64,000 nt of DNA from NCBI GenBank assembly GCA_964522975.1, contig CAZFXK010000001.1:1-64000 (forward strand), written 5' to 3'. The DNA is from Bacteroides_E sp964522975 (GTDB lineage: Bacteria; Bacteroidota; Bacteroidia; Bacteroidales; Bacteroidaceae). The translations under genes and the position numbers were made by a program. The notes beneath the pieces are model-generated. The model made no database searches. It was not told where the DNA came from and saw only the letters and a list, made by a program, of their open reading frames with translations. Below, piece after piece: positions 59,139-64,000 of this stretch (the stretch's first letter is position 1; every line of letters begins with the position of its first letter).

Positions 59139-59227
59139 GTGTTTCTACGTGATACACTTTTTCAAATCGTTTTTTTATTGTCTTTGTGCTTAGGCACCCT
59201 ATATTAGCAAGCTTTTAAGCTTGTGCC
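59139..59227 (+). promoter_or_regulatory. Candidate thr attenuator region
   Basis: The first hairpin is GTGT-t-TC / GA-t-ACAC (59139-59157), followed by T5 and a later T7. Further on, GTGC-TTAG-GCAC (59186-59197) competes with GGCAC (59193-59197)/GTGCC (59223-59227), which encloses CAAGCTT/AAGCTTG. GGCACAA (59055-59061) can also pair with TTGTGCC (59221-59227). Which hairpin terminates is not clear. Confidence 0.45.
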
Positions 59228-59262
59228 ATTTAATTAAATCACATCTTTTTAAAATAAAATAA

Positions 59263-61701
59263 ATGAAAGTAATCAAGTTTGGTGGAACATCCGTAGGTTC
59301 CACAAAAGGATTAAGAAAAGTAAAACATATAGTTGAATCTTCAGAAGAGCCTGTTATTGTTGTTGTTTCTGCTTTCTCGGGAGTAACCGATAAGTTAATT
59401 AGAACTTCTAAACTGGCATCAGTAGGAGACTTAGCCTATCAAGACATTTTTAGAGAAATTGTAACGCTTCATGAAGAGGTTATTAATGAGCTTTTTGCAG
59501 ATCGAAAAGAAAAAAAGGATTTAACAGATAAAGTCAATCGGCTATTAAATGAGTTGGATAACATATTTCAGGGAATCTCTTTGATAAAAGATTTATCGCC
59601 CAAAACATTAGATACGGTGCTAAGCTATGGAGAGAGAATTTCTTCGTGGGTAGTGGCTCAACTTATTCCCGGATCTAAACATTTCGATTCGCGTGAATTT
59701 ATTAAGACAGAAAAGAAGCATTCTAAAAATTTTATTGATAAGGATCTAACGAACCATTTAATAAAACAAACTTTTGATCAGTTGCCCGATACAGCGGTTG
59801 TACCCGGATTTATCTCATCCGATAAGCTGACCGGAGAAATAACCAATTTGGGTAGAGGCGGATCAGATTATACAGCTGCTATGATTGCTGCTGCTTTGAA
59901 TGCCAGATATCTTGAAATCTGGACAGATGTTGATGGATTTATGACAGCAGATCCACACGTCATTGATTCAGCATATACCATTGATGAATTGAGCTATGTT
60001 GAAGCTACTGAGTTATGTAATTTTGGAGCTAAAGTAATTTATCCTCCTACCATCTATCCTGTATTTCATAAGAATATTCCCATTCGTGTTAGAAACACCT
60101 TTAATTTAGAATCTAAAGGGACAATTATTAAACAGGAAGTTTCGAAAACCAAAGCGCATAAAGCCATTAAAGGAATCTCCTCAATTAATGATACTTGCCT
60201 GATAACCGTACAAGGGCTTGGTATGGTGGGTGTTATTGGTGTTAATTATCGAATTTTTAAGGTGTTGGCAAAAAATGGAATCAGTGTTTTCTTGGTGTCT
60301 CAAGCATCATCGGAGAATAGCACCTCCATAGGAGTTCGAAATGAGGATGCCGATTTAGCCTGTGAGATTTTGGATAAAGAGTTTGCCAGAGAAATTGAAA
60401 CGGGAGAGATGTATCCCATGAAAGCGGAACGCGATTTGGCCACTGTTGCCATTGTGGGAGAAAACATGAAACATACTCCCGGTATAGCCGGTAAGTTGTT
60501 TGGTATCTTAGGAAAGAATGGAATTAATGTAATCGCTTGTGCACAAGGTGCTTCAGAAACAAATATCTCTTTTGTGGTAACTTTAGAGTCTTTAAGGAAG
60601 TCTTTGAATGTGATTCACGATTCTTTTTTCTTATCCGAATATCAAGTTCTAAATCTCTTTATTTGTGGTATTGGTACGGTTGGAGGAAGCTTGATTGAGC
60701 AAATTCAAAGCCAACAAGAAAAATTGAAGCGAGAGAATGGATTGAAACTGAATGTGGTAGGAATAGCCAATGGATCTTATTTATTATTGAATCGTGAAGG
60801 TATTCCATTAAATAATTATAAAGAGTTACTGGTAAAGAAAGGTAAGAAAAGTAGTACCCAAGCCTTAGAGTCCGGTATTATAGAGATGAATATTTTTAAT
60901 TCAGTCTTTGTGGATTGTACAGCAAGTGAGGAAATTTCCTCCATATATAAACGATTATTAGATCATAATGTGTCGGTTGTGGCAGCCAATAAGATTGCAG
61001 CTTCTTCTTCATATGAGAATTATAAAGAATTGAAACAAACAGCCCGTATGAGGGGAGTGAAGTTCTTATTCGAAGCAAATGTTGGCGCGGGCTTACCGAT
61101 TATTAATACCATTAACGATTTAATTAATAGTGGAGATAAGATTACCAAAATAGAGGCTGTCTTATCGGGGACACTGAATTTCATATTTAATGAGTTAAGT
61201 GAAGATGTTCTCTTTAGTGAAACGATTAGGCGAGCTCAAGAGCAGGGTTATTCTGAACCTGACCCACGAATCGATTTGAGTGGTATTGATGTAATTCGAA
61301 AATTGGTTATTTTGGTTCGTGAAGCGGGGTATCGGGTTGAACAGAATGATGTGCGGAAAAATCTATTTGTGCCGGAATCATATTTTGAAGGGACTTTAGA
61401 TGATTTCTGGAAACGCATACCCGAATTAGATGAATCTTTTGAGGCTCGTAGGCAAGAGTTGGAAAAAGAGAATAAAAAATGGCGGTTTGTTGCTAAATTT
61501 GAAAATAATCAAGCTTCTGTGGGCTTAGAAGAGGTCGATGCCAAACACCCTTTCTATGCACTGGAAGGAAGTAATAATGTCTTGCTTTTAACTACCGATC
61601 GCTATAATGAGTATCCGTTGATGATACAAGGATATGGTGCCGGTGCAGGAGTTACGGCAGCTGGTGTATTTGCCGATATAATGAGCATAGCAAACGTATA
61701 A
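59263..61701 (+). CDS. thrA: Bifunctional aspartokinase / homoserine dehydrogenase
   Basis: First and third steps of the route from aspartate to threonine. The 812 residues carry an aspartokinase domain (1-300, starting MKVIKFGGTSVGS, with NLGRGGSDYTAA and FGAKVIYPPTI). Two ACT-type regulatory segments follow (about 310-460). The homoserine dehydrogenase domain begins with the NAD motif LFICGIGTVGGSLIEQ and contains NKIAASSSYENYKEL, then LSGTLNFIFNELSE. It is first in the operon thrA-apgM-like-thrC and follows a leader peptide. Confidence 0.96.
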   Translation: MKVIKFGGTSVGSTKGLRKVKHIVESSEEPVIVVVSAFSGVTDKLIRTSKLASVGDLAYQDIFREIVTLHEEVINELFADRKEKKDLTDKVNRLLNELDNIFQGISLIKDLSPKTLDTVLSYGERISSWVVAQLIPGSKHFDSREFIKTEKKHSKNFIDKDLTNHLIKQTFDQLPDTAVVPGFISSDKLTGEITNLGRGGSDYTAAMIAAALNARYLEIWTDVDGFMTADPHVIDSAYTIDELSYVEATELCNFGAKVIYPPTIYPVFHKNIPIRVRNTFNLESKGTIIKQEVSKTKAHKAIKGISSINDTCLITVQGLGMVGVIGVNYRIFKVLAKNGISVFLVSQASSENSTSIGVRNEDADLACEILDKEFAREIETGEMYPMKAERDLATVAIVGENMKHTPGIAGKLFGILGKNGINVIACAQGASETNISFVVTLESLRKSLNVIHDSFFLSEYQVLNLFICGIGTVGGSLIEQIQSQQEKLKRENGLKLNVVGIANGSYLLLNREGIPLNNYKELLVKKGKKSSTQALESGIIEMNIFNSVFVDCTASEEISSIYKRLLDHNVSVVAANKIAASSSYENYKELKQTARMRGVKFLFEANVGAGLPIINTINDLINSGDKITKIEAVLSGTLNFIFNELSEDVLFSETIRRAQEQGYSEPDPRIDLSGIDVIRKLVILVREAGYRVEQNDVRKNLFVPESYFEGTLDDFWKRIPELDESFEARRQELEKENKKWRFVAKFENNQASVGLEEVDAKHPFYALEGSNNVLLLTTDRYNEYPLMIQGYGAGAGVTAAGVFADIMSIANV

Positions 61702-61711
61702 AATAGTAGGA

Positions 61712-62926
61712 ATGAAACATATCATAATTTTAGGAGATGGTATGGCCGATTGGCCAGTAAAATCATTAAATAATAAAACATTATTACAAGCTGCTAATAT
61801 TCCTTATATGGATCAGTTAGCAAGAAGGGGTAGAACCGGTCTTTTGCAAACTGTTCCCGAAGGTTTTCACCCGGGAAGTGAAGTGGCAAATCTTTCTGTT
61901 CTAGGTTATGACTTAAGCAAAGTTTATGAGGGTAGAGGAGTGTTGGAGGCTGCTAGTATGGGGGTTGACATTGCTTTAGATGAATTGGGGATGCGTTGTA
62001 ATTTGATTTGTATTGAAGATGGGAAAATAAAAAACCACTCAGCGGGCCATATTTCCAATGGAGAAGCTGAAGAACTGATCCGGTTTTTAGATGATGAGTT
62101 GGGCGATGAGCGGGTTTCCTTTTATGCCGGCGTATCCTATCGGCATTTGTTGAAAATAAAGAAGGGTAAAAAAGATTTAATTTGTACTCCGCCTCATGAT
62201 GTTCCGGGAAAAGATTTTGAACCTCTTTTGGTGAAAGCTGCTACTGTTGAAGCTCAAGAAACTGCTGATCTTATCAATCAATTGATTTTGAAATCCCAAG
62301 AGATATTGGCAAATCATCCAATAAATCAGAAAAGAGTAAAAGAGGGAAAAGATCCTGCTAATAGTATTTGGCCTTGGTCTCCCGGTTACAGACCTCGTAT
62401 GAATAAGTTAAGTGAAACATATCCTACTATTAATAGTGGTAGCGTGATTTCTGCTGTAGACTTAATTAAAGGCATCGGCGTCTATGCCGGTTTAGACCCC
62501 ATTGAGGTGGAAGGCGCCACCGGTTTATATGATACCAACTATGAGAATAAAGTTGCAGCTTCATTAGAGGCTTTAAAAACACAAGACTTTGTTTATCTGC
62601 ATATAGAAGCTAGTGATGAAGCCGGACACGAAGGAAACGTCGATTTGAAGTTGAGAACCATAGAGGATTTGGATTCTCGTGCAGTGAAGCCTATTTATGA
62701 GGCGGTTCGGGAGATGGATGAACCTGTAGCTATTGCTGTACTTCCTGATCATCCAACCCCCTGTGAGATTAGAACACATACTTCAGAACCTGTTCCTTTT
62801 TTAATCTGGTATCCGGGAATAGAAGCTGATTCGGTTACGGAATATAACGAAAAATCGGTTAGAAAGGGAGGATATGGTGTTTTGAAAGGGGATGAGTTTA
62901 TGAAAGAATTTATGAAAATAGAATAA
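61712..62926 (+). CDS. Archaeal-type cofactor-independent phosphoglycerate mutase family; likely homoserine kinase role
   Basis: A 404-residue alkaline-phosphatase-superfamily protein of the ApgM type. Metal motifs are IILGDGMADWP at the start, HPGSEVANLSVLGYD with the Ser region, and HIEASDEAGHEGN and VLPDHPTPCEIRTHT toward the end. It sits between thrA (10-bp gap) and thrC (1-bp gap), where thrB would be expected, and no ThrB-type kinase is seen here. Such proteins have been proposed as functional analogues of homoserine kinase. That role is inferred from context; a glycolytic mutase role is the alternative. Confidence 0.85.
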   Translation: MKHIIILGDGMADWPVKSLNNKTLLQAANIPYMDQLARRGRTGLLQTVPEGFHPGSEVANLSVLGYDLSKVYEGRGVLEAASMGVDIALDELGMRCNLICIEDGKIKNHSAGHISNGEAEELIRFLDDELGDERVSFYAGVSYRHLLKIKKGKKDLICTPPHDVPGKDFEPLLVKAATVEAQETADLINQLILKSQEILANHPINQKRVKEGKDPANSIWPWSPGYRPRMNKLSETYPTINSGSVISAVDLIKGIGVYAGLDPIEVEGATGLYDTNYENKVAASLEALKTQDFVYLHIEASDEAGHEGNVDLKLRTIEDLDSRAVKPIYEAVREMDEPVAIAVLPDHPTPCEIRTHTSEPVPFLIWYPGIEADSVTEYNEKSVRKGGYGVLKGDEFMKEFMKIE

Positions 62927-62927
62927 A

Positions 62928-64000
62928 ATGAAATATTACAGTACAAATAAAAAAACTCCTGCAGTTTCTCTAGAGCAAGCTGTAATTCAAGGCTTGGCTA
63001 GTGATAAAGGACTTTTCATGCCGGAAGAGATTCCCTCTTTACCTGCTGAGTTTTTTGAAAAGATCGACCAGCTCTCTTTTCAAGAAATGGCTTATGTCGT
63101 GGCCAGCGCATTTTTTGGACAGGATGTGCCTGCAAAGGATCTAAAAAAGATTGTTTATGAAACGTTGACTTTTGAGGTTCCCTTGGTTCGAATTACACCA
63201 CAAATTAGTGCTTTAGAGTTATTTCATGGACCTACTTTAGCTTTTAAAGATGTAGGTGCTCGCTTTATGGCTCGCCTGTTGGGCTATTTTACGCAAAAAA
63301 GAGAGGCTGCTGATGAGCAAGACATTCACGTATTGGTTGCTACTTCCGGTGATACGGGAAGTGCGGTAGCCAATGGATTTCTTGGTGTTCAAGGGGTTAA
63401 AGTTCATGTACTTTACCCCAAAGGAAAGGTCAGTGAAATCCAAGAGAAACAATTTACTACATTAGGTCGTAATATCACTGCTCTAGAGGTTGAGGGGACG
63501 TTTGATGATTGTCAAGCTTTGGTTAAAAATGCATTTATGGATCAAGAATTAAATGAACATTTATTTCTGACTTCTGCTAATTCCATTAATGTTGCCCGTT
63601 TTTTGCCTCAATCATTCTATTATTTTTATGCTTACGCCCAATTAAAGAAAGAGGGTAAATCGGACTCTGTGGTTATGTGTGTGCCAAGTGGTAATTTTGG
63701 AAATATAACGGCCGGTTTATTTGCAAAACAGATGGGTTTGCCCATTAAGCGTTTCATTGCTGCTAATAATAAGAATGATGTATTTTATCAATACTTACAA
63801 ACCGGTAACTATGAACCTCGTCCATCTATTGCTACAATTGCCAATGCCATGGATGTAGGAGATCCAAGTAATTTTGCTCGCATATTAGATTTGTTTGGCA
63901 ATAGTCATAAAGCCATAAGTAATCAAATTAGTGGAACTTATTACTTGGATGATCAGATTAAAAAAACGATTCAAAAGGTCTGGAGTGAGTGTGGTTATTT
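62928..64000 (+). CDS. thrC: Threonine synthase (partial, runs off the window)
   Basis: Converts O-phosphohomoserine to threonine with PLP. About 357 residues are visible, from MKYYSTNKKTPAVSLEQAVI. The PLP lysine lies in FHGPTLAFKDVGARFMARLL. The VATSGDTGSAVANGF and VPSGNFGNITAGLFAKQMG phosphate-binding motifs are present. The N-terminal LASDKGLFMPEEIP is typical of the long bacterial/yeast-like class. The gene continues beyond 64000. The 1-bp gap to the ApgM-like gene indicates a tight operon. Confidence 0.94.
   Translation, partial: MKYYSTNKKTPAVSLEQAVIQGLASDKGLFMPEEIPSLPAEFFEKIDQLSFQEMAYVVASAFFGQDVPAKDLKKIVYETLTFEVPLVRITPQISALELFHGPTLAFKDVGARFMARLLGYFTQKREAADEQDIHVLVATSGDTGSAVANGFLGVQGVKVHVLYPKGKVSEIQEKQFTTLGRNITALEVEGTFDDCQALVKNAFMDQELNEHLFLTSANSINVARFLPQSFYYFYAYAQLKKEGKSDSVVMCVPSGNFGNITAGLFAKQMGLPIKRFIAANNKNDVFYQYLQTGNYEPRPSIATIANAMDVGDPSNFARILDLFGNSHKAISNQISGTYYLDDQIKKTIQKVWSECGY

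Noticed and set aside
1..64000. tRNA/rRNA genes, insertion sequences, prophage or integrative elements
   Set aside because: No cloverleaf-like or rRNA sequence, transposase, integrase or attachment-site pattern was seen on either strand by reading. A gap at 44286 could hide one.

Overview
The window is chromosomal DNA from an AT-rich member of the order Bacteroidales (Bacteroides-like). Three things support this. The ilvD-ilvB-ilvN-acyl-ACP thioesterase-ilvC and thrA-apgM-like-thrC orders, and the fusA2/rprX/rprY neighbourhood, are Bacteroidales arrangements. Several genes have Bacteroidetes-type promoters (-33 TTG/TTTG, about 19-20 bp, -7 TAnnTTTG). The protein sequences also resemble Bacteroides/Parabacteroides proteins. 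One 100-N scaffold gap (44286-44385) shows that this is a draft assembly. No tRNA, rRNA, insertion sequence, prophage or CRISPR array was seen.

Layout. 1-790 has no gene. 845-4827 (minus) carries two GH43 lipoproteins and a beta-lactamase-fold lipoprotein. 5149-12178 (plus) holds housekeeping genes: purB, a pseudouridine synthase, asnS, then rplM-rpsI-rpsB-tsf with structured leaders. 12355-23202 holds an SUI1/YciH protein, rex, an FAH-family enzyme, ispF, a GNAT, mnmA, a subtilase, xseAB, ilvE, an MBL hydrolase, trmB and mrp. 23256-28181 (minus) is a TolC/HlyD/two-permease export operon without an ATPase. It is followed by a coiled-coil protein, mdh, a TonB-receptor-like barrel gene cut by an in-frame amber codon, and a BNR-repeat secreted protein. 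35467-41896 (minus) holds a 5-formyl-THF cyclo-ligase, an S41 protease, dCMP deaminase, a small lipoprotein, an M3 peptidase and gapA. mscL and guaA follow, then the gap. 44689-50650 is the ilv operon behind a leader-peptide attenuator. 51096-58871 holds an FKBP, a split LysO, hemW, an EF-G paralogue and rprXY. 58988-64000 is the thr operon with a Thr-rich leader peptide.

Main unusual points. (1) Four intergenic loci (4871-4952, 15319-15400, 30463-30540, 53916-53994) each carry exactly four copies of a near-palindrome GGTC-TGG-GACC. The unit centres are exactly 22 bp apart in every locus, although individual units are flipped. I do not recognise this element. (2) Upstream of ilvD there is a 25-codon Leu/Val/Ile leader peptide with three mutually exclusive RNA pairings and a terminator. 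(3) Upstream of thrA there is a 20-codon leader with two Thr-Thr-Thr runs. (4) GuaA has lost all three catalytic residues of its glutaminase domain but keeps the synthetase domain. (5) The EF-G paralogue lacks the catalytic switch II histidine. (6) A TAG codon cuts the barrel gene 61 codons before its natural end.

The genes mainly serve amino-acid synthesis (Ile/Val/Leu and Thr), translation, purine synthesis, central carbon metabolism (mdh, gapA) and envelope or polysaccharide functions. All homology calls were made from reading the sequence, without database searches.
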